Shown piece by piece: positions 34,911 to 43,588 of a DNA stretch of 53,007 bases (positions within the stretch are counted from its first letter, which is position 1; every line of letters starts with the position of its first letter). The notes beneath the pieces were generated by a model. That model saw only the letters and a list, made by a program, of their open reading frames with translations, was not told the origin of the DNA and searched no databases. The position numbers were made by a program, and so were the translations under genes. The stretch comes from Halochromatium glycolicum (GTDB lineage Bacteria > Pseudomonadota > Gammaproteobacteria > Chromatiales > Chromatiaceae): assembly GCF_016584085.1 (NCBI RefSeq), contig NZ_NRSJ01000037.1, forward strand, positions 1-53,007, given 5' to 3'.

Positions 34911-35822
34911 ATGGTCTCCGATCCCGTTCCCGATTATGACAGGCTTGACCAGCTGCTGGCTGGGGTCGAGCTTGCGCCCAGTGCCGCGGAGGCGCAGGCG
35001 ATACTCTGCGGTCTATTGGCCGCACATGAGCCTGATCCGGTCGGGCGTTGGTCGACGCAACTGGGAACGCCGCCCAGGGCGGTTGTGCGCTGGTCCCAGC
35101 ATCTGCTCGGTCAGGCACAGCCAGCAGAGCCGCCAGCTGGACTGTCGGCTGGGCTGTCGGCTGAACTGCCGGGTGCGCAGCAAGCGTCCTCGCTTGGGCA
35201 GGACGGCGGCGCCGTTGAGACGGGCGCAGCGGCGATCGACTTGACCGTCGCCGGTCAGGTGGGTGCGACTGGCAGCGGCCAGGGGCTCGATCATGAACAG
35301 GATCATGGTCATTTGGACGCCCATGCCGAAGCGCATGGCCACGCATGCGACACGCATCATTCGCATGCACCGGAGCCGACCGAGACCGAAACCGAGACCG
35401 CGATCGATGGCGATGCGCTGCTGGCCGAGCTCGCCACGCTGGCGCGTTGGACCGAGGAGGCGATCGCGCCGCCGTCTGTCAGCTTCAATCTGCTGCTACC
35501 GCCCGAGGACCGTCCATTGCGCGAGCGGGCGCTGGCCGTGCATGACTGGGTAAGGGGGCTGTTGTTTGGTTTGACGCTCGGCGGACTTGAACCTGAGGGT
35601 CTGGACGGCGAAGCGCGTGAGGCATTCTCTGACCTGGTCGAGCTCACCCGAATGGACCTGGCGGCGATCGACGAGGGTGAAGAAGACGAGCAGGCATTGG
35701 CCGAGATCACCGAATTTTTGCGGGTGGCGGCGATGGCGATCCGCGAGTCGGTATCCCCTGCAGGCGCAGACGCTGTTGGCGCGCCAACGACGCAGTCGGG
35801 ACCCGGCCAGGAGGTCCATTGA
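34911..35822 (+). CDS. YgfB/YecA-family protein with a long histidine-rich insert
   Basis: UPF0149 protein (YgfB). The N-terminus YDRLDQLLAGVELAPSAAEA and AQAILCGLLAAH, and the C-terminal FNLLLPPEDRPLRERALAVH with GLLFGLTLGG, match the family. The start is ATG 34911 with AGGA upstream. YgfB proteins are about 190 residues; this one has 303 because of an insert of about 110 residues (roughly 62-170). It is rich in Pro, Ala and Gln, then His (DHEQDHGHLDAHAEAHGHAC, DTHHSHAPEP), then Glu/Thr. The insert may bind metal. It overlaps pepP by one base. Confidence 0.85.
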   Translation: MVSDPVPDYDRLDQLLAGVELAPSAAEAQAILCGLLAAHEPDPVGRWSTQLGTPPRAVVRWSQHLLGQAQPAEPPAGLSAGLSAELPGAQQASSLGQDGGAVETGAAAIDLTVAGQVGATGSGQGLDHEQDHGHLDAHAEAHGHACDTHHSHAPEPTETETETAIDGDALLAELATLARWTEEAIAPPSVSFNLLLPPEDRPLRERALAVHDWVRGLLFGLTLGGLEPEGLDGEAREAFSDLVELTRMDLAAIDEGEEDEQALAEITEFLRVAAMAIRESVSPAGADAVGAPTTQSGPGQEVH

Positions 35823-37213
35823 TGAGCCCAGTAATGAGCCCAGACGCGACTGCACGCGCGGACCGCAAAGCGAGATCCCCGGCACGCCCGCCCTACAGCA
35901 TGGCCGAGCTCAAGCGCCGCCGGCGTGATCTGATGCGCGCGCTGGGCCCCGACTCGGTACTGATCGTACCGGCTGCGCCCGAGGTGATCCGCAACCGCGA
36001 TGTGCATCATCCCTATCGTCAGGCGAGCGACCTGAGCTGGCTGACCGGATTCCCGGAGCCGGAGGCGGTGGCGGTGCTCGCGCCCAAGCGCAAGGACGGC
36101 GCCTTCGTGCTCTTCTGCCGGCCGCGCGACCCGGAGCGCGAGGTCTGGGATGGGTATCGCTTCGGGGTCGAGGGGGCGGTCGCGGCGTTCGGCGCCGATC
36201 AGGCCTTCCCGATCGCCGAGATCGACGAGAAGCTGCCCGAGATCCTCGCCGACCGCCGCCGGGTCTACTATCCGCTCGGCGTCGACGACGGGCTCGATCT
36301 CCAGGTCATGCGCTGGCTGCGCGCGGTGCGCGCCAAGGCCCGCACCGGCGTCACTGCGCCGACGGCGCTGATCAGCTCTGATCAATTGCTGCACGAGCGC
36401 CGCCTGATCAAATCCAAGGCCGAGCTCAAGCTGATGCGCCGCGCGGCGGCGATCTCGGCCGCGGCCCATCAGCGGCTGATGCAGCACGCCCGTCCTGGTC
36501 TGCCGGAGCAGCAGCTCGAGGCGACCTTCATCGCCGCCTGCGCCGAGCAGGGCGCACGCTTCCAGGCCTATCCGCCGATCGTCGGCAGCGGCGCCAACGC
36601 CTGCGTCCTGCACTATGTCGAGAACGCCCACGCGCTCGGCGACGGCGACCTGGTGCTGGTCGACGCCGGCTGCGAGCTGGACGGCTATGCCTCCGACATC
36701 ACCCGCACCTTCCCGGCCAACGGCCGCTTCAGCGCTTCGCAGCGGCGTCTCTACGAGCTGGTGCTCGCGGCGCAGCAGGCGGCGATCGCGCAGGTGCGCC
36801 CCGGCAACCATTGGAACCAGCCGCACAAGGCCGCGCTCAAAGTCCTGACCCAGGGCCTGGTCGATCTCGGGCTGATCGCCCCGGACGGGGCCGATCTCAA
36901 GCAGCTGATCAAGGACGAGCGCTACAAGCCGTTCTATATGCACAAGACCGGCCATTGGCTCGGGATGGACGTCCATGACGTCGGCCAGTACAAGCTCGAC
37001 GGGCGCTGGCGCCGCTTCGAACCGGGGATGGTGCTGACGGTCGAGCCGGGGCTCTACATCGCGCCGGATGCCGAGGCCCCGGCCGAGTACCGCGGCATCG
37101 GCATCCGCATCGAGGACGATGTCGCGGTCACCGAGGACGGCCATGCGGTCCTGTCGGCCGATGTGCCCAAGGACCCGGACGCGATTGAGGCATTGATGGC
37201 GAGCGCTGCCTGA
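35822..37213 (+). CDS. pepP: Xaa-Pro aminopeptidase
   Basis: Metallo-aminopeptidase that removes N-terminal residues before proline. 463 residues. The metal ligands are in DAGCELDGYASDITRTFP, HKTGHWLGMDVHDVG, LTVEPGLYI and IRIEDDVAVT. The first 20 or so residues are an extra Ser/Ala/Arg-rich tail before MAELKRRRRDLM. GGAGG upstream lies within the end of ygfB. This ygfB-pepP-ubiH-ubiI order is classical for gammaproteobacteria. Confidence 0.95.
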   Translation: MSPVMSPDATARADRKARSPARPPYSMAELKRRRRDLMRALGPDSVLIVPAAPEVIRNRDVHHPYRQASDLSWLTGFPEPEAVAVLAPKRKDGAFVLFCRPRDPEREVWDGYRFGVEGAVAAFGADQAFPIAEIDEKLPEILADRRRVYYPLGVDDGLDLQVMRWLRAVRAKARTGVTAPTALISSDQLLHERRLIKSKAELKLMRRAAAISAAAHQRLMQHARPGLPEQQLEATFIAACAEQGARFQAYPPIVGSGANACVLHYVENAHALGDGDLVLVDAGCELDGYASDITRTFPANGRFSASQRRLYELVLAAQQAAIAQVRPGNHWNQPHKAALKVLTQGLVDLGLIAPDGADLKQLIKDERYKPFYMHKTGHWLGMDVHDVGQYKLDGRWRRFEPGMVLTVEPGLYIAPDAEAPAEYRGIGIRIEDDVAVTEDGHAVLSADVPKDPDAIEALMASAA

Positions 37214-37421
37214 TCGTTGGCCGGGCTGGCCAATCGATCAGCCTCTCCTTAACATTGCTGATCGATCTGCGCGGCGGCCGGGCGAGGACCGATGATCGTC
37301 GCTCGCCGGGGCGACCTTGACGAGGACATGATGCGGCGCGACAGCGCGCATTGCGCGCACCACTAGGCCGCTTGCAGGCTAGGATGCTGTGCGCGAGAGG
37401 ACGACGACGCGAGATTTGCCT

Positions 37422-38777
37422 ATGCACGACTATGATCTGGTCATCATCGGGGGCGGCCTGGTGGGCGCGAGCCTGGCCGTCGCGCTTGCCGACACCGGCC
37501 TGCGCATCGCCGTGGTCGAGGCCACCGAGGCCGATGGCCCGACGCACCCGAGCTACGACGAGCGCGTGATCGCGCTCTCGCGCGGCAGCGCGCGCATCTT
37601 TGAAGGCATGGGCCTATGGGATCAGATCGCGCCGGCGGCGGCGCCGATCCGCCACGTCCATGTCTCCGATCGTGGCCATTTCGGCTTCGCCCATCTCGAC
37701 GCCGAGGATGAAGGCGTGCCGGCGCTCGGCTATGTCGCCCCGGCGCGCGCGATGGGCGCGGCGCTCAGCGCACGGCTGCAGGCCTCGCCGCGGATCACGC
37801 TGCTGCGCCCCGGGCGCCTGGTCGGCCTGCAGGTCACCCAGGAGCGCGTGAGTCTGGAGGTCGCGGTCGCCGGCCATTCGCGCCTGCTCACCGCCGCGCT
37901 GCTGGTTGCGGCCGACGGCGCCGAGTCGGCGGTGCGCAAGCGCCTCGGCTTGACGGTGCGCGAGCAGCGCTACGGCTACGACGCGATCATTGCCACCGTG
38001 ACCCCGGAGGGCATTCCGCCCAGCACGCGCCCCGACACCGCGTTCGAGCGCTTCACCGACAGCGGCCCGCTGGCGATGCTGCCGATGACCGAGGGCCGCT
38101 ATGGCGTCGTTTGGACCGCGCACGAGACCGAGACGCCCGCGATCCTGGGACTCTCGGATGACGACTTCCTCGCCGCGTTACAGACGCGCTTCGGCGGCCG
38201 GCTCGGCTGCCTGACCCGCCCCGGGCGCCGCATCGCCTATCCGCTCAAGCTGATGCTGGCCAAGCGCCTGACGCGCGAGCGGCTGATCCTGATCGGCAAT
38301 GCGGCGCACACCCTGCATCCGGTCGCTGGGCAAGGCTTCAACCTGGGGCTGCGCGATGTCGCGGTCCTCGCTGATCTGCTGGTCGCGGCGAAGATGACCG
38401 CCAAGGACCCGGGCGGCGCATCCGTGCTCGGCCCCTATCGCCGGCAGCGGGCGCCCGAGCATGCGCTGATCGCCGGCCTCACCGACGGGCTCGCGCGCCT
38501 GTTCGTCAACCCCTGGGGACCGGTGCGGGCCGGCCGCAACCTGGGCCTGCTCGGGCTCGATCTCTTGCCACCGGCGCGGCATCACCTCGCTCGGCGCTTC
38601 ATGGGTGCGCTCGGACCGCAGCCGCGGCTCGCGCGCGGGCTGCCGGCGACCAGTGCGATGCCGCCGGCGCCGAGCGCCAATGTGCCGCTGCTCGCCGAGC
38701 CGCCCCGCACGCCGACCCCCGTCACCGATGCCGCGGCCGACGCCGCGCGCCAAGCAGACCCTGCCAGTCAAGCCTAG
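37422..38777 (+). CDS. ubiH: Ubiquinone-synthesis FAD hydroxylase UbiH
   Basis: FAD monooxygenase of ubiquinone synthesis. FAD motifs are DLVIIGGGLVGASLAVALAD, VAADGAESAVRKRLG and LIGNAAHTLHPVAGQGFNLG. Start ATG 37422 (MHDYDLVI). With 451 residues it is longer than usual; the extra 50 at the C-terminus are rich in Pro, Ala and Thr (SAMPPAPSANVPLLAEPPR) and may be a disordered tail. It lies 11 bp upstream of a paralogue. Confidence 0.92.
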   Translation: MHDYDLVIIGGGLVGASLAVALADTGLRIAVVEATEADGPTHPSYDERVIALSRGSARIFEGMGLWDQIAPAAAPIRHVHVSDRGHFGFAHLDAEDEGVPALGYVAPARAMGAALSARLQASPRITLLRPGRLVGLQVTQERVSLEVAVAGHSRLLTAALLVAADGAESAVRKRLGLTVREQRYGYDAIIATVTPEGIPPSTRPDTAFERFTDSGPLAMLPMTEGRYGVVWTAHETETPAILGLSDDDFLAALQTRFGGRLGCLTRPGRRIAYPLKLMLAKRLTRERLILIGNAAHTLHPVAGQGFNLGLRDVAVLADLLVAAKMTAKDPGGASVLGPYRRQRAPEHALIAGLTDGLARLFVNPWGPVRAGRNLGLLGLDLLPPARHHLARRFMGALGPQPRLARGLPATSAMPPAPSANVPLLAEPPRTPTPVTDAAADAARQADPASQA

Positions 38778-38788
38778 GAACCGCAGCC

Positions 38789-40021
38789 ATGTCCGATGCC
38801 GATCCTCATCATCTCGGTCATGTCGACCTCGCGATCGTCGGCGGCGGCATGGTCGGGGCCGCGCTCGCCTGCGCCTGCGCCGAGCGCGGACTGACGATCG
38901 CCGTCATCGACGGCCAGCCGCCGCAGCGCACCTGGCCTGCCGGCCAGATCGACCTGCGCGTCTCGGCCCTGAGCCGCGCCAGCCAGCGCCTGCTCGAGCG
39001 CATCGGTGCTTGGCCACGCATCGTCGAGCTCGGCATCAGTCCCTATCGGGAGATGGTGGTCTGGGATGCCGTTGGCGGTGCCGCGATCCAGTTCGATGCA
39101 GCCGAGCTCGGCGAGCCCGATCTCGGGCACATCGTCGAGAACCGCGCGATCCGCCTCGCGCTCTGGGAGCGGCTCGAGGCGTCCGAGCGGGTCCAGCTCC
39201 TCTGCCCGGCCTCGCTCGCGCAGCTCGAGACCGACGGCGCCCACGCATTGCTGCGCCTGGCCGACGCGCGCGGCCTCTCGGCCGAGCTGGTGGTCGGCGC
39301 CGACGGGCGCGACTCCTTCGTGCGCGAGGCGCTCGGCATCGAGGTCGACGCGCTCGACTATGCGCAGCGCGCGCTGGTCGCCCATGTCGAGGTCGCGCAC
39401 TGGCACCGCGAGACCGCCTGGCAGCGTTTCCTGCCGACCGGGCCGCTCGCCTTCCTGCCGCTCGCCGATGGCCGCTGCTCGATCGTCTGGTCGGCCGACG
39501 AGGATCGCGCCGAGCATCTGCTGGCCCTGGATGACGCCGCCTTCATCGGCGAGCTCGAGGTCGCCTTCGACAAGCGCCTCGGCCCGATCCTGAGCAGCGG
39601 CCCGCGCGCCGCCTTCCCGTTGCGTCGCCAGCATGCGCGCGAGTACGTGCGCCCGCGCGCCGCGCTGGTCGGCGATGCCGCGCACAGCATCCATCCGCTG
39701 GCCGGGCAGGGCGTCAATCTCGGCTTCCTCGACGTCGCCGCGCTGATCGATGCGCTCGACCATGCTCGCGAGCGCCGTCGCTCGCTCGGCAGCCTGCAGA
39801 CCCTGCGCCGCTACGAGCGCGCCCGCCGCGGCGACAATGCCGCGATGGTCGCGGCGATGGACGGCTTCAAGCGCCTCTTCGGCAACCGCAACCCGCTTCT
39901 GGTCGGCGCTCGCAACCTGGGGCTGGCCGTGGCCGCGCACCTGCCCGGCATCAAGCCGCTGTTCATCCGGCAGGCGCTCGGGTTGGGTGAGCATCTGCCG
40001 ACGCTCGCCCGGCGCGGCTGA
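38789..40021 (+). CDS. ubiI: UbiH/UbiF/VisC-family hydroxylase, probably UbiI
   Basis: FAD monooxygenase of the same family, 410 residues. FAD motifs are DLAIVGGGMVGAALACACAE, VGADGRDSFVREALG and LVGDAAHSIHPLAGQGVNLG. Position after ubiH in the pepP-ubiH cluster matches visC/ubiI (C5 hydroxylase), though UbiF or UbiM cannot be excluded from sequence alone. Confidence 0.85.
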   Translation: MSDADPHHLGHVDLAIVGGGMVGAALACACAERGLTIAVIDGQPPQRTWPAGQIDLRVSALSRASQRLLERIGAWPRIVELGISPYREMVVWDAVGGAAIQFDAAELGEPDLGHIVENRAIRLALWERLEASERVQLLCPASLAQLETDGAHALLRLADARGLSAELVVGADGRDSFVREALGIEVDALDYAQRALVAHVEVAHWHRETAWQRFLPTGPLAFLPLADGRCSIVWSADEDRAEHLLALDDAAFIGELEVAFDKRLGPILSSGPRAAFPLRRQHAREYVRPRAALVGDAAHSIHPLAGQGVNLGFLDVAALIDALDHARERRRSLGSLQTLRRYERARRGDNAAMVAAMDGFKRLFGNRNPLLVGARNLGLAVAAHLPGIKPLFIRQALGLGEHLPTLARRG

Positions 40022-40259
40022 GCCGCGCGGCGGCCACTGGCGCAGCGAGGTCGGTCAAGTAGTTGGCGGCTCGATCCTGATGGCTAACGCTCATGGCAGG
40101 CCGCCACCCCGGACGATGAATCCCGCATGATTCACGGTAACAGGCTGGCTTTTGCGGTTCGGTCAATCAGGGGCTTGCAGGAGTCGAACGGCCGTTTTGG
40201 TCGGGCCTTCAAGGCTGCAGTGATCGGCTTGAGCTCGATCAGGTGATGACGGGGGCGGG

Positions 40260-40472
40260 GTGGAAGCGAAGCAGCGGCAGACCATCGATGCGCTGACGGC
40301 GGCCTGGGCCCAGGACGAGCGCGTCGAGCTGATCGATGGCGAGATCGTCAAGCGCCCGATGGCCCGTATCGAGCATGGGCTGGCGCAGTCCGGTCTGAAT
40401 GCCGAGATCGCGTTGATCACCCGTCACGGCGGTCCCCGAGGCTGGTGGATCGCGACCGAGGTGAGCGTTGAA
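40260..40472 (+). pseudogene. Uma2-family gene, 5' part (interrupted)
   Basis: First 71 codons of a Uma2-type (DUF820, PD-(D/E)XK-fold) gene from a GTG start: MEAKQRQTIDALTAAWAQDE, then RVELIDGEIVKRPMARIEHG. It is cut at GAA (40470-40472) by an inserted element. Removing the insertion and one copy of TTGAA joins it in frame to 42834. The product of the joined gene would be 189 residues, the usual family length. Confidence 0.85.
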
Positions 40473-41163
40473 CCTAGAAACCGCAGTTTTGTGTCGAGTA
40501 AGTCCAGGACTTTGGGAGCGGCACGGAGGCCGTGAAATTGGTCAATGTTACCCAGCGGGTGAGCACGGGAAGCCGTGCGATTCCCGTCAGAGGAGGTGAG
40601 CCGCCGACTCTGTAGCGAACCTGCATGCATAGACCGCAAGGGTATGTGTGAAGCCAGGTGTAGCGAGCGTGCAGGCCGCGTGATAGAGCCCCGAAAATTT
40701 CATAGTTGTGGTCCGAGAGGATAACCGGTGAGAGCCGGGAAAGCCGACGGTTTGGCTGCGCCGGAAGGCATTGAGTCCCGGAGACGCAAAGGCGAGTCGA
40801 GGGGACACCACCGGGGTCCGAGAGCGGGGCATGTACGCACAGGGGTAGCCTGGGAACTCGAGAGGACCGTGATCTCCTTGTGAAGACACCGGTGAGGCAC
40901 GCCGGAGAACAAGCAGGGCCAAGAGCCGAGCGGGAACCGCGCACCGCAGGCATCGTCCCGAGGGGCGGAAACGAACGCGCGGACACAAGGTATCGGGGCG
41001 CGAGCGAGCATGCGAAGCAACCCGAGACGGAGCAACGGTAGTCTTAGCGGAGCATAGTACCGATGGCTGAGAGCAGGAGAAGCCGAGAAGGCGGGGAACC
41101 GAGACCCGAGGGACCCGCTGGAGGGAAGGCGAAGCCGGGGATAACGTCTTGCCGGGGGGAACG

Positions 41164-42475
41164 ATGACAGGCACCCAGAGGCCACACCTCATCACACCGC
41201 AACTTCGGCAAATCACAGCGCAAGCACAGGCGAATCCGGATCAGGTATTCACCAGCCTGATCCACCACATGGATTTCGATCTGCTTCGAGAAGCCTACTA
41301 CCGGCTGCGGGCGCGATGGAGCGCCGGGGCTGAGCGGGATCGACGCGCGGGACTATGCGCAAGACCTGGAGGGCAACCTGAACGGGCTGCACGAGCGCCT
41401 GCGCACGCGGACCTACCAGGCCGCGGCGGTCAAGCGCGTGTGGATTGACAAGGACGACGGCAAGAAACGCCCGATCGGGATCACGGAAATCGAAGACAAG
41501 ATCGTACAGAAAGCGGTATCGATGCTGATGGGAGCGGTGTACGAGCAGGACTTCCTACCGTGCTCCTATGGCTTTCGGGAAGGGCGCAACGCCCATGACG
41601 CCCTCGCGCAGCTGCGCGAGCAATGCATGACGCACGGCATCCGATGGATCGACGACGCAGACATCACAGGATTCTTCGACAACATCGACCGGGGCTGGCT
41701 GCGGAGCTTTATCCAGCGCCGGATCAATGATGGTGGGATCATGCGGCTGATCGGCAAATGGTTGCACGCCGGCGTCATGGATGGCGCAACACTCAGCTAC
41801 ACCGACAAAGCGACGCCACAGGGCGGAGTCATCAGCCCGCTGTTGGCGAACATCTACCTCCACCATGTACTGGATGTGTGGTTCGAGACCGAAGTGAAGC
41901 CGCGGCTGCGAGGCCACTGCTTCTTGGTGCGCTTTGCCGACGACTTCGTCCTTGGCTTTCAACGCGAAGACGATGCACGGCGCGTCCTGCAGGTGCTCGC
42001 GAAACGCTTCGCCAGATTCGGACTGGACCTGCATCCCGAGAAGAGCCGCCTGATCGAGTTCGGCAGACCTGCCCGCGCGCAACGCAGCGGCCAGGGCGCC
42101 AACACGTTCGACTTTGTCGGATTCACCCACTACTGGGCAAGATCGAGGCGGGGCTACTGGGTCATCAAGCGCAAGACCAAGCGCAAGACGGTCAAGAAGC
42201 ACATCCAGGGCATCCGGGCGTGGTGTCGGCGAAATCGCCACCGCGCGCTTGAGGAACAACACCGGATCATCAGCGCCAAGTTGCGCGGCCACTACCAATA
42301 CTTCGGTGTCCGCGGCAACCTCCAAGCCCTGGCAGCGGTGCGCGAGCAAGTGCTGCGCGCCTGGCAGTACTGGCTTCACCGTCGCAGCAGCAAGCACGCC
42401 ATGCCGTGGAGCAAGTTCCAGGCACTGCTGGAGCGCCTGCCGTTGCCCCGACCCAGGATCATCCATGCCGTGTGA
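41164..42475 (+). pseudogene. Frameshifted group II intron reverse transcriptase/maturase
   Basis: Intron-encoded protein of the LtrA type. The N-terminal frame starts at 41164 (MTGTQRPHLITPQLRQI) and is continued, one base out of frame, from about 41315 (DGAPGLSGIDARDYAQDL) into the main frame that runs to 42475. Reverse transcriptase motifs include KRPIGITEIEDKIVQKAV, TPQGGVISPLLANIYLH and the catalytic box RFADDFVLGF, with FADD in place of the more common YADD. A maturase (X) part follows, up to PRPRIIHAV. There is no endonuclease domain. The break looks like one extra base (or two lost) near 41306-41315. Confidence 0.85.
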
Positions 42476-42535
42476 CTGCTTGCAGGGTCGTGAAGTTATC
42501 CATCAGGATCGGGGTTGCGATCCTGGTATCCCGAG

Positions 42536-42568
42536 GAACCGGATGACCGAATTGGTCACGTCCGGATC
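42536..42568 (+). ncRNA. Group II intron domain V
   Basis: A 33-base hairpin, GAACCGGATGACC-GAAT-TGGTCACGTCCGGATC (written in parts), with stem, 2-3 base bulge and tetraloop-like end as in domain V. A stretch that could be domain VI follows to 42603 and includes a G run and GTCCAGTAATGGCTG. Confidence 0.65.
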
Positions 42569-42833
42569 TGTGGGGGGGATGGTCCAGTAATGGCTGTCTC
42601 TACCCGGAGGACGGCCGCCAGGGTGCGTCCCGCGGGGTGTCCAGCTAGGCACAACGAGGCGGAATAGTCATTCTCTTCCAACGAGTTGTCACAACGCTGG
42701 GCGCCGCGCGGGGCGTGCACTGGTGGTCGTAGCGGCCATCATCCACGGGTGCGCCTCAAAAAGCGCCAGAAGTGGAGTTGATGCAAAGGGTTGCATGCTT
42801 TGCGAAGTGGTCAACTGCGGTTTCTAGGTTGAA

Positions 42834-43190
42834 TACAGCGAGCACCAGTGTCCGAGCCATGATCTGGCCGGCTGGCGCAAGGAGCGCCTGCCGTCGCCCC
42901 CGAGGGGCGTGATGACGCTGGCCCCGGACTGGGTCTGCGAGATCCTCTCGCCCGGCCATGAGCGCAAGGATCTCGTGCATCATCTCCTGCTGCTGCAGCG
43001 CGCCGGCGTCCCGTACTACTGGGTCCTCTCACCCGAGGACCGCTCGCTGATCGCCTATGCGCTCGAGGGCGAGGGCTATCGCGTCATCGCCTCGGCCGCG
43101 TACCGACAGGATGAGATGCCGGAGCGCGTGCGCATCCCGCCCTTCGAGGTCGGCGAGATCGACCTCGGGTATGTCTTCGGCGTCGATTGA
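42834..43190 (+). pseudogene. Uma2-family gene, 3' part (interrupted)
   Basis: Remaining 118 codons: YSEHQCPSHDLAGWRKERLP, then VMTLAPDWVCEILSPGHERK, the Uma2 core with the acidic D and E residues, and YYWVLSPEDRSLIAYALEGE. The family has a restriction-endonuclease-like fold, and its cellular role is unclear. A shorter open frame from ATG 42909 might still be translated, but it would lack the N-terminal half. Confidence 0.85.
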
Positions 43191-43274
43191 GGGGGGTCGT
43201 GATGCCACGAGAGTCTGATCCAGTGAGGTGGACCTGCGCGCCCGAGGCGGTCCGCACGATCTCACCGATTGCAG

Positions 43275-43446
43275 CGCGTCAGAAATGCCGAGACCCTTCT
43301 CTTGCAATCACGCCCAGCGCTGTACGAGCCCGGTCGCGGGCGACCCGATCGCGCTCGCGGCGGCGAAGATCGTTCGCAAGCGGGCTCCTACCGCACGGCC
43401 ATTGGGGCAGCGCCAGTCGGTCTCGGGATTGCCGACGTCTTGCACT
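43275..43446. repeat. Dispersed hairpin repeat, copy A
   Basis: Same order of blocks as copy B at 44587-44764: CGCGTCAGAAATGCCGAGAC at the left, a GCAAGCGGGCTCCTAC core, GGTCTCGGG, and TTGCAC at the right. The core can pair with an upstream block, giving a large hairpin of the kind found in extragenic palindromes of gammaproteobacteria. Copy A ends where the MITE starts. Confidence 0.7.
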
Positions 43447-43447
43447 A

Positions 43448-43526
43448 CACTGCGTCCAGTTTGGGATGTGCCATTTTGACCGCGCCGGCTGCGGAAAAAT
43501 GACGCTTCTGTCTCTGGACGCGGTTT
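43448..43526. mobile_element. MITE, copy 2 (inverted relative to copy 1)
   Basis: Inverted-repeat ends CTGCGTCCAG (left, one change against copy 1) and CTGGACGCGG (right), flanked by TA at 43446-43447 and 43527-43528. It splits repeat A from the partial repeat at 43536. Confidence 0.8.
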
Positions 43527-43535
43527 AGCTTGCGA

Positions 43536-43582
43536 CCATTGCGGGCAACGACGATCGGTCTCGGGGGTGCCGCTGTCTTGCA
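43536..43582. repeat. Partial copy of the dispersed hairpin repeat
   Basis: Holds only the right half of repeat B (CGACCATTG ... ACGATCGGTCTCGGG ... GCTGTCTTGCAC), in the same orientation as copy A. Confidence 0.6.
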
Positions 43583-43588
43583 CGAGGT

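Larger units (their letters stand above)
40491..42603 (+). mobile_element. Group II intron (5' boundary uncertain)
   Basis: A structured GC-rich leader is followed by an intron-type reverse transcriptase frame and then a domain V/VI structure. The 3' end is placed just after CTCTAC near 42603. The 5' end is uncertain: GTGTC at 40491 and GTGCG at 40577 both resemble the GUGYG rule; 40491 would leave only about 18 bases of IS on the left. It is probably not mobile now because its protein is frameshifted. Confidence 0.7.
40473..42828. mobile_element. 2356-bp insertion with perfect 16-bp inverted repeats
   Basis: Ends CCTAGAAACCGCAGTT (40473-40488) and its exact complement (42813-42828). A short hairpin (GCAAAG...CTTTGC) lies just inside the right end. 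The outer part holds no transposase that I can find. Most of the interior is a group II intron. So it is a defective IS, or MITE-like remnant, that was itself invaded by an intron, or whose inner part was replaced. The IS family is not recognised. Confidence 0.8.
40468..42833. repeat. 5-bp target-site duplication TTGAA around the insertion
   Basis: TTGAA at 40468-40472 and again at 42829-42833, immediately outside the terminal inverted repeats. It shows a single transposition event into the Uma2 gene. Confidence 0.85.
43191..43588. other. 398-bp region made of repeats
   Basis: No gene. It contains repeat copy A (43275-43446), MITE copy 2 (43448-43526), and a third partial repeat (43536-43582), immediately upstream of the LysR stop codon. 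Confidence 0.6.

Noticed and set aside
35357..37144. 595-residue open frame on the minus strand opposite ygfB/pepP
   Set aside because: Shadow of pepP caused by high GC; the plus-strand frame has clear enzyme motifs, the minus frame has none.
40022..40259. tRNA or small gene between ubiI and the Uma2 gene
   Set aside because: No cloverleaf or coding signal was found; the gap is under 300 bp.
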